Positions 49,213 through 60,771 are shown, numbered from the stretch's first letter. The stretch is DNA of 64,000 bases from Stercorarius parasiticus (GCA_013396915.1 VWZL01004598.1:658122-722121), one strand, 5' to 3'. Numbers and translations are program-made. Notes: generated from the sequence alone by a model not told the origin.

Positions 49213-49839
49213 CTCACACTGGGACATGTGGGCTTACATGCTGGACTATGAAGGACCCCCTGCCAGTGCTCGGTGTACTTGTTCCAACCTCAGCAGCAAG
49301 TTCACCAAGGACTCATTGCGGTATGGCTTGTCCCATCCAGCCCTCGGTGCTCCTGTGGTGTAGAGTCTGGGCACAGAGTGAACCAGAGGGTAAACCTGTG
49401 TCGGATTTGCAGCGTGTGCCCCTTCGTCAGCCCTTCATTTACTTGAAGGTTTGTAAGAGGGTAGGCGAGGACCCATGGGACTGGAGAGGGCAAACGTAAC
49501 GCTTGGAGAAGGAAAGAGAAGGCACCAACTTCATGCTGTCACCAGGCAACCTAATTTCAATACTCAGAAAAACACTGGGATCCAGGGAACAGTTAAGCAA
49601 CTCAAGTATAACAACTGAGAGAATAAAAAGGTTCTAAGAAGCAGCCAATGTGTGTGCATCAAGAGCAAATCAATCTTATTTCCTTCTTTCATGAAATGGA
49701 TATAAATAATTTTATTGCATCTTAATTTTTATTCTGGCTCCATGGGACATTCTCAGTAGCAGCTTAGGGCAATACAGTCCAGAGGGAATCACTGGAGGCC
49801 ATGTGCGCAACCGTACTCAGTCGTTGAAAATGGCACTGT

Positions 49840-50845
49840 TCAACTGGGAGGGTAACAGAAATCCTGCAAGGTTATTTCCTGAGCTGTGCCCCTATTTGGG
49901 ACTACTTGTTATTTTCATGAATTACTTGAATGATGAATTGGGCCATACTTTTGCAAAGTTTGTGAATAAGTCAAGGCTGAGTGAGGTGGCAAGCACTTTG
50001 GAGGGCAAGATTAAAACTCAATGTAAAATCAGGAAGATGAAATTCAGCACAGACGAAGGAGGGAAAATGAAATGCAGGAGCACAAGCAGGGAATAATTAA
50101 GCTACAGCACTGCTGAAAAGCATCTGGCGGTTGGGATGGATCACAGAGGAATATGAATGGATGGATAATACCGTTGCAAAAAAGGAAACTGCCACTGTGG
50201 GCTGTGTTAACATCAGGGTTGTGTAAGGACACAATAGACGGTTATTTTGTTTTACTGGGTATGGATGAGGCCTCAGCTGGAGCGCTGGCCGGGTTCTGGG
50301 TACCACCCTGGAAGTGGAGGAGGAACGGGGGTTGCCTAGTGTCAAGGAGAGAAGACTGAGGAGGAAATATGGAAGTGATCTTCATTCTGATTAAAGCTCA
50401 GGATAAAATACATTGTGATTAATTGTTTTCCACGTACAAGTTTCCATGTAACAAGAGTTATCAGCTTAATTTGCTGTGATAGGGATGAAATTTTGAACTC
50501 TGTGCTTTCCCCTCACCAAAGACTCTGCAAATGCCAGGTGATGCCATAAGTACCTGCTACACAGCTAAAATGCAGGCATCCCCCCTCCTGTGACAGATGC
50601 GTACCTGGTTACGGTGACGGTGTGCCCACACCCATTGGGTGACAGAGCTGGAGAATGCTAACATGCCCCATCCCATGAATGTGCATCCTCCCTGGCCCCG
50701 CATTTGGCAATAAGGTCCAGCCGCATTACAGGGAATGACGTGCTGTATGTGGTACTCGCACAGCCCCATCCTGACCAAAGCCGTCTTGGGCTGGATGACT
50801 TCTTGACATTTCTTCCAGCCCTACAATTCAATAATATTCTGATTA
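49840..50845 (+). mobile_element. ancient, strongly decayed CR1-type LINE
   Basis: Reverse-transcriptase-like words survive in the right order: NYLNDELGHTFAKFVNKSRL followed by SEVASTLEG (compare CR1 INDLD, FADDTKLxxVA, TPEG), then a MRPQLE block near 50262-50280 (compare VRPHLEYC), and finally a CR1 3' tail at about 50786-50842 (GGCTGGATGACTTCTTGAC, TTCTTCCAGCCCTACAATTC). Frame breaks are many and the FADD box is lost (FVNK). The middle part, about 50400-50780, is not clearly CR1 and may be unrelated insertion or decay. It is much older than the other copies in the window. Confidence 0.65.
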
Positions 50846-50981
50846 TGTTGCTGTAGAGAGGGGGAAGAGTTGTCTGATAGTAGCCTGCCTTCTGCACTGA
50901 TTGTTTTAAGATAGATCTTGACCTACAGTTTTCCCATCCATAAAGTATTTCTGTTATTTGTTTAATGCTGACATTGCATTT

Positions 50982-51002
50982 TAAATAAATAAATAAATAA
51001 AA
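50982..51002. repeat. (TAAA)n microsatellite
   Basis: Five TAAA units in AT-rich intron. It begins about 140 bp after the ancient CR1 tail. Confidence 0.85.
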
Positions 51003-52424
51003 GTGGCCCTTACTCTGAAAAATACATTAGGCAGAACTAGAAATGTGGTAATAACAAAAAGGCTTCATTGATTTGATATAAGAACAGCGAATCCTTGAAC
51101 AGATTGACCAAAAAGTGTTATAAGGATGCAAAATATTATGCCAAACATCCTATTATTAAACCAAAGCCATGCTAATATTACACATAGGAGAAAACAAGTT
51201 CTGCAGAGTTAGCAGAATTTTCCTTACTGATATAAATCAAAAGTAAGCTATTCTTCACTCTCCAATTCTAAACTTGTGTTGACAGTACGGTAGGGACAAA
51301 CAAAGCGAAATCCATTATATGACTTTGAATTCCTTGTTCTGCAAATACCCTGTGGAAGACACCCTTAATTAGAAATCCAAACTTTTGTGGGACAGCAAAA
51401 GTCCTTATATATCAGCACTAGTTTGGGACTTTTTGCAGTAATATGGCTTATATAAATAAATCACGTGAACATAATACAACCCATAAAAAAAAAAAAGAGA
51501 AAAATGTAATGAATTCAGGCATTCTGAATTAGCTTATCCCCTGCAGCCTGCTCTCCACAAGTAATCTTTTTAATCTAGTTAATCTATCTAATGTGTATTT
51601 TATATCAAACAGTACCCAAAATTAGTTTCTAACAGAAATGAGAACTCTTAATGTTAATAGTATAGTTCTTTTTAAATAATTATCTTGAGAATAACGACAT
51701 AATTCTGAGCCCTTTGCTAGTGAAAATCATTTATTTTATTTAGTAATGCAGCTAAATCGCTCCGGGGCTGGCTAAACAAATACATAGTCTGACATAAGCG
51801 GTAGTGAGTTGCAGAGTGTGCATAGGTGAGTGGATATAACACATTTCCAATAGCTACTATTATTTTAGTATGGAGAAGCTTAACATGGTAAAGCAGTGCT
51901 CTGTGGGAACAGAAAGAGGACATTTTTATGACAGCATAACTGTGTTCACTGAGTCTTTTTTATGTATGTAACCACTACAGCACAAAAATTATAAGTTTAT
52001 CTGCAGTAACTATTACCCCGGGTCATACAAATGAGTTGACAGTTAGCATAATAGCAAAACAAAACCATGAAAGACAAAAAAAAAGGCTACTCGGAAGATC
52101 CAGAGAAAGAAAGTCAAAAGATTTAACTTACAGCAAAATTAGCACTTAAAGTCTAAGTCTCATTTACACATATGCTCCTTTGCACCCGTCTGACAGTGAA
52201 GGTAAGAAGAGCGAAGGGAGCACTGCACTGGAAACTTGATTATTGCTGGTTCTCTGAAAATACGCTAGTAACACTGATCACCACAGCAATAGGAAACCAG
52301 AAGGCACTAGTGGGTGTAAAAGCAACCAGAACACATGGCCTGAGCGGGATGTCTCCTGAGGCTGTCTTCGTCAATTAAACTCAGTCCTGGCAATCAAATC
52401 GCTGTAAACAAACTGCTCTGTCAT

Positions 52425-52735
52425 CCTGCCCTCCCTCCCTCCCTCCCTTCCTCCCTCCTTCCGTTCCTTCCGTCCTCCCTTCCTCTTTTCCTTCCTTCCT
52501 CCCTTCCTCCTTTCCTTCCTTACTTACTCCCTCTCTCCCTCCCTTCTTCCCTCCCTCCCTCCCTTCCTCCCTCCTTCCGTTCCTTCCGTCCTCCCTTCCT
52601 CTTTTCCTTCCTTCCTCCCTTCCTCCTTTCCTTCCTTACTTACTCCCTCTCTCCCTCCCTTCTTCCCTCCCTCCCTCCCTTCCTCCCTGCCTTCCCCCCT
52701 TCCTTTCCCACCCCTGCATGATTCCCCCTCACAGG
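52425..52735. repeat. polypyrimidine tract with a 116-bp tandem duplication
   Basis: Some 310 bp of nearly pure C/T on the + strand built from CCCT and CCTT units. Within it, 52433-52690 is a tandem duplication with a 116-bp period: the rare non-pyrimidine marks CCGTTCCTTCCG and TTACTTACTC occur at 52461 and 52519, then again at 52577 and 52635. I see no mismatch between the two copies. Long polypurine-polypyrimidine tracts with mirror symmetry can form triplex (H-DNA) structures. Collapse or expansion during assembly is also possible. Confidence 0.9.
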
Positions 52736-54916
52736 TTCAATCCCAGGGGCATCCCTGTTGGTACCTCTCAATCGGTCTCTCTCTAGAAGAGGGACCATGG
52801 TGGGATCATGGGGATGAGAGCTGGAAGCAGTGAAGAGCCTGCCTGGGTGAGCTCTTCACTGGGAGAGGAGGAAAGCACTGGAAAATGTGCCTGGAGGGAC
52901 AGCTCTTTTCAAGCATTTGCTAGCATTTGGCTAGGAAACTAAAATTTAGAAGGGACTACGGTTTGGCAGCACTTTTAATTCGTTATGAAAAATGGACATC
53001 ATGGTCCTCCTCCTTCTCCATCTTCTCTCCTGAAGGCACAAGGTGGGCAGAGGCATGAATACGACTAGCACAGTTTTAGACCCCAGGCAAACCTGAATAT
53101 GTAATGCAAATTTCTACTTATTTCAAAGTACTTACTATTTAAAATGATTTTTTGTATTTTTATTTGTATTTTCTCCTCTGATATTCAAAGATCTTGAGGA
53201 ATACTTCTCAGAAATTTACCAGAAATAGATCTTGAAGGAGGAGGAAGTTGTTAGCACTAGAACATTGGTAGAGTGTCCTTAAGACGAAAATGTTAAGTTT
53301 GCATAAAAATTTGCAATGGTATGTCCCATTTCAAGACAGAGTTTTGGTTCAGACACCTAAAGATATGTTCAAGAAGGCGTACCTGATGAGTAGCCCACCT
53401 GAACTCAATTAGATGGCAATCTTTGCAATAAATAGAACTAGTAGTATTACAAATTTAGCAGCATGACACAGATTGGAATATATTGAACCTGTTTATATAA
53501 TCCACAAACAACTGTCGTCAATTTTTAAAGAGATCTTTCTCATCCTTCATTTCATAAACCTGCTTTCTGCACTGCATCAGTACCTCCAGGGAGATTTTTC
53601 TGAGCAATGTTCCCAGGTCTGTGGTTAGTTATATAGATAGACCTCTGTAAGTCTTTTCTAAAAATACCTTTTTACATCCTGGAAACCTTACAGGATGTTT
53701 CTCAGAAGGCAGGTAGGAGTTAGCTGTAGCAAGTTCATTCTGTTGTGCACTTCATAGTTCATTTTTTCATGCATTCACCTAATTTCCTACATGCATCACC
53801 CATGGCATTAAATCAGATTTATGTAGAACACAAGATGCTCCCGTCTCTTGCTTTCCCAGTTGTCTCGGACAATTTCCATCGTGTTTTAAGAAAAATGAAT
53901 CCATGCTGTGCAAAAATGCTACAACAAGCAAACTCTTTTTATTATTGCTAATTAATTTGGATATCTGCAGGCATATATGTGTAAGGCAGTGGATGAGTAT
54001 GAGCTTGATTCTTTGCAAGTATAGAGTGGAATTAAAAGCTGAGCGTGCATGGGCAAGTCAATTCATTTCTTAAAGTTATTAAACAATACCTCTGTTGAAA
54101 CAGAAATGCTCCCTCAAATAACAAAGTATTGGCAATAACAGAATGTTAGTGACACTGCCTATGTTTTCACGTTTATTGGTACCCTATACATTTTAGAATC
54201 TGTAAGTCACACTTGACTAGGAATCTATCTAGTTAATCAGAAAGGACTGGAACAGAGAACATAAATAAATAACTCAGTTTGATTTCTCATGTTATCTGGA
54301 ATTCATGCCCCCACCTGAACCAAGAAGCCTCCCTGGAAGACATGCTGAGTCCTTCTGGGGCATCCCTACAGGGTTTACAATGACTCTGGGATTCCTTCTA
54401 CAGGGTCAGGAGTCTCAGTGTGCTGAATCCTGCCTTTAACCTTGATTTCACTTCCATAGCCCCAGCCTCAGTCAAAACCCGGCTTCTGTTTCAGCAGTTT
54501 GGACAACCTTACTCAGCTGAGACTGGCAGCTGTGGGCCTGGGAGACGGAGTGCTCTGAGTGCTCAGACCTTGAGACCTCCTGGCTCCCAGATTTGCCCGT
54601 GGCTTCTGGATGCCACAAGTCTATCATCTCAGTTGGCAGTTGCCAGATTTGGGCCTCATATTTTGTTTGGGAATGTGGAGTAGTGAACCCAAAACAAAAA
54701 AACGGGGGAGAAATGGTAAATAGTCTAGAAATGTAGCTTTATACTGCATAAGAATGAAATTAAATTTAAATTACTGAAACTGTCCATTAAATGATATAAG
54801 AATTTTGCTGCTTGATTCTTGTACCATTCTCAATCCATCTGTTATTCAGTTGAACGTATCTTTTAGAAAGCTCTGCTGGTAAGAAGCTAAACTGTTTTAT
54901 GACGTTCTCTGTGTAG

Positions 54917-55008
54917 GGAAATGAATAAACGTCTTACAGAGGAGCAAGCGAAGAAAACCTATGATCGAGCAATTAAATTAGAACAAGAATTTGGAGAATA
55001 TTTTACAG
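54917..55008 (+). CDS. DLG2: DLG2 exon: GK domain C-terminal helix region
   Basis: A 92-nt exon (1 + 90 + 1). It completes Met and encodes [20 protein letters not shown], then [10 protein letters not shown] and the first base of Ala. The [28 protein letters not shown] segment is DLG2-specific against DLG1 ([21 protein letters not shown]). It is helical and closes the GK lid/core. Acceptor CTGTGTAG, donor GTATGT at 55009. Confidence 0.97.
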
Positions 55009-56013
55009 GTATGTTTTTATTAAAAACATTTTTTCCCAAGATATAGTGTTTTATTGCAAAACAACTGGATCGGCTCTGTCTCTGGCCTATGGTGCGTAGC
55101 AGTATAGTGTGCCCACAGTAAGGACTCCTGGCTGGAGACTATTGTTTCTCTGAAATTCAAGAGCAGTTGAGGCGTTAAACTCCTCAAAAGTTTGATGCCC
55201 TGAAGGAATAGCTGTGCATGAATTTCATTCCCTCCCTGGCCCAAAAATGCTTTTAATGAAGTCATATGTATTTGTACAGACCAAAGAATTCCTCACAAGG
55301 CAAGAGCTCAGCTACAGATCATGGGAGGGAAAGAGAAGGGCATCTTCTTCCTCACCTGGAAGAGATTTAAGACCTGCTCTGGGTCCCAGCATTTCTTTTG
55401 GGCAGGTTTAGGATGTTCCCTACTCAGGGGCCTGGTATTTGTGCATAACACTCAGAAGCCCTGAGTTGTCCCTCCACATGCTGCCAGTGAGCATAATCTG
55501 AACTGCAGTTCCAGATTTCTACTGTGGGGACAAGGAATTTAAAAGTATAGACACTGTGCTGTTGCTTTATCTTCTGTCAACTCGGGCCTGATCTAGTTAA
55601 CTTTTGCAGCCGAGAGTGAGTTTATTATAACCAGGTCAGGAAAAGAATAGACTTTAAATCTGCTGCTACTCACTGCTGAAGGAGCTTCTAAGTGAAACGA
55701 AATGTAAAGCTTGACTTGCAACCGTGGGAACTACCATGCTGCCCTCCCCTAGGACAGAACTGCTAGTTCTCTAAACTAACCTAGCTCAGTCTTCTCACTA
55801 CAAGCAGTGGGATGGGTGTCTGTCATGGGAAGGTGCCATGGGTTTGAACTTAGTTGCCATCTTGCAGGGGTATGACTTTCCCATAATCAACATCACAGCG
55901 TGCTGGTATTCCTTCTCATTTCATCACTATCTATGAGTACACTGAAAATCTGCTGATGCTGGATGCTGTAGAATATATCAATTAAAAGAAGTATTGATGT
56001 TTTCTTACTGCAG
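55009..56013. other. DLG2: DLG2 intron, last, 1.0 kb
   Basis: From GTATGT to TACTGCAG. No repeat or further exon was recognised. Confidence 0.85.
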
Positions 56014-56120
56014 CTATTGTCCAAGGAGATAGCTTAGAAGATATATATAATCAATGCAAACTTGTAATTGAAGAACAATCTGGGCCTTTCATCTGGATTC
56101 CTTCAAAGGAAAAATTATAA
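56014..56120 (+). CDS. DLG2: DLG2 last coding exon: GK end and C-terminal strand, stop TAA
   Basis: 107 coding nt (2 + 105 including the stop). It completes Ala and encodes [20 protein letters not shown], then [14 protein letters not shown] and TAA at 56118-56120. This is the end of the GK domain and the SH3 strand that follows it; DLG proteins end exactly in KEKL, so the C-terminus is complete. [20 protein letters not shown] is DLG2; DLG1 has a different IYNQVKQ form. Acceptor TTACTGCAG. GDSLED has Ser where I recall Thr in mammals. The exon continues without a splice into the 3' UTR. Confidence 0.98.
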
Positions 56121-56503
56121 ATTAGCCACTGCACCTCTGATTACGACGGGAGAATATTTAGAAGAAAACTATAATATACTATTTGGAGGCTTTCCTGTTT
56201 TTGTTGCATTTATGTTCTTTGCAGTCAATGTGAATTTTGATGAATGTACAACACAAAGTGTTTGAAGCCATGAAGGACACTGATGGGTCAAAGGGTAGGA
56301 ACAAAAAGACTTCTACCATATAAAGCAAATCTGTTGCGTGCTCAGAGCACCAGTTGTAGGTATAAACTTCTGACATGGAGACCCTCTGTCAAGGGGAGCT
56401 AGCCACCTCCTGTGCCCATGCGGACATTTTGGTAGATTTCAATGGCTGAGCTCAGTGTGTTGATTGCTTTAAAGAGAAGTTCCCAGCTCTTGAACCTCAT
56501 ATA

Positions 56504-56678
56504 GGGCTTGATCCTGCAAGGCGCTCAGCACTTGACCCCAATTCCTACACATGAGTAGCCCGTTGACTTGGAGTCACTTGTGGTCTTTCCCTCTGCCGTT
56601 CAGTCCCATCAATTCCAGTAGGACTATTCATGTGCTCAAAGCTAAGCACAGGCTTAAGCGTTTTGCTAGATCAGGGCC
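56504..56678. mobile_element. palindromic MITE-like relic
   Basis: The left end GGGCTTGATCCTGCAAGG and the right end TTTTGCTAGATCAGGGCC are inverted copies of each other with a few mismatches. Inside, ACACATGAGTAGCCCGTTGA and CAGTAGGACTATTCATGTGC continue the palindrome, and CTAAGCACAGGCTTAAGCG follows. This matches a palindromic nonautonomous element (GGCCTGATCCTGCAAAG ... CACGTGAGTAGTCCCATTGA) that I recall as common in turtles and crocodilians and present as old relics in birds. It lies in the DLG2 3' UTR. Confidence 0.7.
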
Positions 56679-56699
56679 ACACGCACCTTGCAAAATCAA

Positions 56700-56780
56700 G
56701 CTCAGAGTACTCGGTCCGCTTCCTACTGAAGTCACTGGTGATGCTCTTTGACTTGACTAGGAGGTGGGTCCTATTCTAAG
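56700..56780. mobile_element. second palindromic MITE-like relic
   Basis: CTACTGAAGTCACTGGTGAT and CTCTTTGACTTGACTAGGAG form decayed inverted arms of the CCCATTGAAGTCAATGG type, followed by GTGGGTCCTATTCTAAGC. The pattern is a frequent partner of the element next to it. It could be part of the same composite insertion. Confidence 0.4.
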
Positions 56781-57143
56781 CTTGTCATTGCACATTTGTA
56801 GTTGGTACACCTCGACTTTGGTAACTATGCACATCTTTTGATTTCTGAAACCAAGTCAAGCATTTCTTTTTTTTTCCCCTTTGGAAACACTATTGCATCA
56901 GGAGCTAATAACAATATAGTTTATTTTAATGGAGTTTGGGGGTGGGAGAGGATGGAAGCATTTCACATCACACACACTCACGCGCACACAAACACATTCC
57001 CATGAGGACACACACATGTATGAGGATTCACAGCACCTGTGTTGACAAGGAGGGATACAACTGGGAAAAGCTTTAAAATTTTTGATTGTCTATTTTATCA
57101 TTTGTATTGATAGAAGGCACTTAAAGATGGAGTAATTTATAAA

Positions 57144-57149
57144 AATAAA
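57144..57149 (+). terminator. DLG2: candidate proximal poly(A) signal AATAAA
   Basis: AATAAA in an AT-rich stretch about 1.0 kb after the stop codon, with a T/GT-rich run (TGTTTTTGTGAG) about 45 nt downstream. It would give a short 3' UTR form. Confidence 0.35.
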
Positions 57150-58363
57150 AATATATTGATGTATAGAAACTAATTTCTATAGGTAAAAATGTTTTTGTGA
57201 GATATTTTGTAAAGATTAATTGAAAGATTAAATATTTACACCCTTGTGCGACTGTAAAATGTAAAGAGGACCATCAAGTTGCATTATCCCTTTTCCATAA
57301 CAGATTCTTTATTATTAACGACAAGTGAGATAATTCCTTAAATTGTAGTCGTCATCTTGTTTTTCTCTCAATTTAATCCTCTCCCTGTCCTCTATTTAAT
57401 CACGATGAACTCCTGTGGAAAGATCTCTTGAACTGACTGCCCTGTAGGACCTTTTCCGAGCACAAAAGGATAATGCAGCTTTAAATTGAAACGGACGATT
57501 TCTCAGAAGCAAAATGTCAGTGCTTGAATGCAGTTAATAATTCCTCTCTTGGAGGGAGTCACACTTCACCCCCAAAAAGTTTTATGATTCTTCCTGTTCC
57601 TTTAAAGGAAACACCAAAAGCGTTTGATCTTTCCTCTCTCTGCAGGCGGGCAGGTCACCAACTAACTTCTATCTTCAATTCATTTCACAGTCAACAAGGG
57701 TCTTAAAAGCGAGAACTGAGGCAATGGACGTTTGTGAGGGATTTGGGGAAAGTCTGTGGAATTGCAGTTCGGGGTGCATGGAAGGGGAGCGGGGGGTGTT
57801 TTTTTCTCGTCTCACATTGCCCTTCCTTTGTATATCGATGCCATTCTTCACTCTGACACACGAGGGGACAACTGCAAGAGATATTGTGACAGTAAACTGA
57901 ATTGCCTTTGCTGCTGCTGGACCAAGTTTTCTATAAAACCCACACGCTCGGGCCTGCTGTGCCGCAGGAGTGCGGTGCTTATTAGCTGGTGGCTCCAGTA
58001 ACCCTAATGCTTAAGGACATTTTAAGGGCAAACGCTAAATAGACTCCTCAGTTACTCGTCTATTTGAAGCTTACATTTCTACACCCTGTCAAGCTGACAG
58101 GAATATCCAGCCAACCTCCGCGGACGAGCTCCGACGAGCTGGATGTTTGCAATACAGCCACCAGCAGTGACAGGGTTAAAAACAGGGGCATTTTAGTGGC
58201 CCTGAGGTGGCCTCTCACTTACTGCCCTACTATGGTAACTTTGAGAAGTTCACACTTCTTTATCTACTATTTTTCTTGCCTGGCCAGCGCAGATTTACGA
58301 ACAAGGGTTTCAGTTGAGTCTCCAAAAGAGCTTTGTAACCAGAAGGGCTAGAAACATTATTCA

Positions 58364-58388
58364 TTTTTTTTTTTTTTTTTTTTTTTTT
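58364..58388 (+). repeat. T25 homopolymer
   Basis: A run of 25 T in the probable 3' UTR. The length should be treated as approximate because of sequencing and assembly slippage. Confidence 0.85.
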
Positions 58389-58757
58389 CTACAAATATAA
58401 ACGAATGAAAGCTTAAATTTTGGACAATTCTGCAGAAATCCACAGAGTGACCCCAGATCTTTGGAAGCCATGGATTTTTCCATGCCCTCAAAGTACTATT
58501 GCCCCAGGTTGGGAAATAACCCACCAGACCTGAAAAAAACAAGTATCCTCAAGCAGGAACTTCATTCTAATCTTCAGCTGTTTTTAAGCAATCAATCACA
58601 TCTGCTTCTTTGTTTCTTAGTTCAGCATGCAGCCTTTTACGGTACTATCCTGCTAGTAACTGTTTTGCTTTGTCATGTGCTGTGCTTTACGGTGAACAGT
58701 AACACTATGGCTGAGTACAATCAATTTTTCCATCAGTCCTTGGTTACTGTAGTAACA

Positions 58758-58766
58758 TTATTTATT
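58758..58766 (+). promoter_or_regulatory. DLG2: AU-rich element nonamer TTATTTATT
   Basis: An exact UUAUUUAUU nonamer in RNA terms, the core bound by TTP/ZFP36 and ELAV-like (Hu) proteins. It lies 83 nt before the AATAAA at 58849. A second copy at 61394-61402 lies beyond the last poly(A) candidate. Function is inferred from the motif only. Confidence 0.35.
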
Positions 58767-58848
58767 TTTCCCTGTCTGTTGTTTGTGCTTCCAATTTAGA
58801 GTTGCCATTGCACTTCCTTCTTTTTTTGGTTTTTGTTTTTTTTTTTTA

Positions 58849-58854
58849 AATAAA
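58849..58854 (+). terminator. DLG2: candidate poly(A) signal AATAAA
   Basis: AATAAA directly after a T-rich run, about 2.7 kb after the stop codon. The downstream sequence has only a weak GT-rich element (GGTGAGAGGTCTT). Confidence 0.3.
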
Positions 58855-59073
58855 ACATATATTTAAAAACAATACACCAAGAGAAGCGGTGAGAGGTCTT
58901 ATTTCCCTTAGGACTTGTACTCCCATTTGTTTTGTGCGTTGACGTTTTGCGTTTCATGTTTTAGCATCCTCAGAGCTGCAGTTCGTTTTTGCGTTGCAGC
59001 TGTTCCGATCATACTGGGTGGTAGTGGGAGGAGGAAGAGAAACACAAGATTCATGCAAAATTACATCTGGTGC

Positions 59074-59125
59074 AAAAAAAAAAAAAAAACAAAAAAAAAA
59101 CCAAACAACAACAACAAAAAAAAAA
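59074..59125. repeat. A-rich simple sequence
   Basis: A16, A10 and A10 runs joined by CAAACAACAACAAC-type spacers. It has no flanking retroposon body, so I read it as simple repeat rather than a SINE or processed-gene tail. Confidence 0.8.
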
Positions 59126-60248
59126 CGCTCAAACTCACAACCCACAGCAATTGGCACCTGAGACCATATTGGTGCTAACACGGCTTAGCGAAATCAGATT
59201 CCTTTTCTGCCCATGGAAAAGACTTGCGAGCGTCTAAACACGAGACAAATGCAAATGCTGGACCCTTTAGGAAAAGTGCCGGATCACACCCCTGGTGCTA
59301 TTTCTCATGTTCTGGCACAGTGTGTAGCACCGTAGGGTCTAAGCAGAACCAAAATTATCACGGCTTTTTGTCCACCCATGAATGATCACGATGACATCTT
59401 GCTAGCTTTGCGCAGATGTGCAATACTACAACCTGTTTATTTCTCCTTGCCACAAAGCATCTTCCATGCACTGACTCATTGAGAGCTTGCTAACAGGGCT
59501 CAGCGAAACGGCACTCTTTGCTGGTCTTACCGTCTGACCATCAACCAGTGAAAGAGCCTCTTTCTTGCTTAATTCCCCCTTCCTACAGAGGTACCCTGTC
59601 CACGCTAGCGCTTTGTAATTTCTTTGGTAGTAAAGGCTGTTTCTAGATAAATATTCTGTGATGTAATTGTGTTTGTAGCTAGCATGGTTTGATGCTCCAG
59701 TGTGGATAGGGTCCTAGGAACCACCTCGTGAAAGTCAAGGATAAGAAATCTCTTCGTTGCACTGAAATTTCAAATCCTCACCCTGGAGAGCAGTGTGGAA
59801 CCTGAGCTAATAACCACTACGAGCCAGCGACAGTGTCCTAGTTATACAACGTCCACCTACCTATTTACAGTAGTTTTCTATGGAGAAATTGTCGGTGTTA
59901 CACCTTCACTGTTACTTGCCCATCAGCGCTCAGTCAAATTGTATTTTTTTCTTTGTTTTCTTATATTTTAACTTTTGTTTTTCAAACTGTATCCCTGACC
60001 AGAGGATTCAGTGAGTGACAACACATGAGGATGTTTGTAGGGAAAACAGTGTTAATGAAAAAAGTCTCAATCTTCTTTTTAAGCTGCAGATTTGAAGCCA
60101 TAATATCTGCCGTGTTCACAGAAAGTGGTCTTTTATCCTTCACAGCTTTTAATCTCAGCATTTTTTCTCTTGAACATTTTGTCTGCCATGTTATGCATGC
60201 GGTTCACTGTTCAACTGCATTCATGTGCTCAAGCTCATGCCTTGGTGG

Positions 60249-60254
60249 AATAAA
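60249..60254 (+). terminator. DLG2: candidate poly(A) signal AATAAA
   Basis: AATAAA in GGTGGAATAAATGT, followed 40-50 nt later by GTCGATTAG; the downstream GT-rich element is weak. Confidence 0.3.
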
Positions 60255-60425
60255 TGTATTTTCCTATTCCATTAAAAATTAGACATCTTGTCGATTAGTT
60301 CAGAAGGAAGAATGAGATCGCCATTATGTTAAAAAAAAAAAAAGGTTCCCATTTTAGGGCACAAATCAGCATCAAAGCTAACAGCAAATAACATCTAAAA
60401 TCTATTCAGCACATAGCTAGCCTAG

Positions 60426-60583
60426 ATCCTCAGCTGGTGTAAATCACTGTCGCTCCATTGATTTCACAGAATCACAGAATGGTTTGGGTTGGAAGGGACC
60501 TTTAAAGATCATCGAGTCCAACCCCCCTGCCCTGGGCAGGGACACCAGTGGAGTCCATCCCATTCACACCGCCTGAAGTTACA
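60426..60583. mobile_element. palindromic MITE-like relic split by a CR1 tail
   Basis: The left arm (60426-60466) reads GATCCTCAGCTGGTGTAAAT then CACTGTCGCTCCATTGATTT; the right arm (60547-60583) reads AGTGGAGTCCATCCCATTCA then CACCGCCTGAAGTT. The right arm is a decayed reverse complement of the left (shared frame: TGGAG ... ATT.ACACC..CTGA). This is the CTGATTTACACCAGCTGAGGATC palindrome I recall from sauropsid genomes. The antisense CR1 tail sits almost exactly at its centre. Confidence 0.6.
60466..60546 (-). mobile_element. short CR1 LINE tail (antisense)
   Basis: The + strand shows CACAGAATCACAGAATGG, GGTTGGAAGGGACCTTTAAA, GATCATCGAGTCCAACCCCC and CTGCCCTGGGCAGGGACACC, the inverted 3' terminal 80 bp of a CR1. 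It is extremely 5'-truncated and inserted into an older palindromic repeat, so the relative ages are clear. Confidence 0.92.
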
Positions 60584-60680
60584 CATTCATTCTCCCCCCT
60601 GCACTGATTTTTTAGCATTACTGTAAAACACCAAGGCCACATGATTAAAGAGCAGCTCAGCACTTTCCACCATTATTTAC

Positions 60681-60771
60681 TGCTTGTATTACTGTAGCAC
60701 CCAGAGGGCCGAGTCACGGAGGAAGATCCTTTTGAGGTAGGTGCTGTGAAATTGCTGAACAAAAAGGCACC
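60681..60771 (+). mobile_element. ancient interspersed repeat relic (TAGCACCCAGAGGGCC type)
   Basis: TTGTATTACTGTAGCACCCA, GAGGGCC, then GTAGGTGCTGTGAAATTGCT and GAACAAAAAGGCACC match, in order, an old dispersed repeat I remember as TTGTATTnCnGTAGCnCCTAGnGGCCC ... TAGGTGCTGTACAAACACA...AACAAAAAGA. I cannot give its database name. It directly follows the CR1-split palindrome. Confidence 0.5.

Larger units (their letters stand above)
48758..54916. other. DLG2: DLG2 intron, 6.2 kb
   Basis: From GTAAGT to GTGTAG (54916). It contains a CR1 copy broken by a 120-N gap (48930-49212), a decayed ancient CR1 (about 49840-50845), a (TAAA)n repeat (50982-51002) and a polypyrimidine tract with an internal tandem duplication (52425-52735). 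Its true length is uncertain because of the gap. A GC-richer stretch at 54300-54680 is open in one frame but lacks splice sites and similarity. Confidence 0.85.

Noticed and set aside
48872..49363. 163-codon open frame crossing the N gap
   Set aside because: Most of the frame is undetermined bases; the flanks are CR1 in other registers.
54300..54683. GC-richer open stretch upstream of the GK helix exon
   Set aside because: It has no acceptor/donor pair in a frame compatible with the neighbouring DLG2 exons, and no similarity. The known DLG2 protein is continuous without it.
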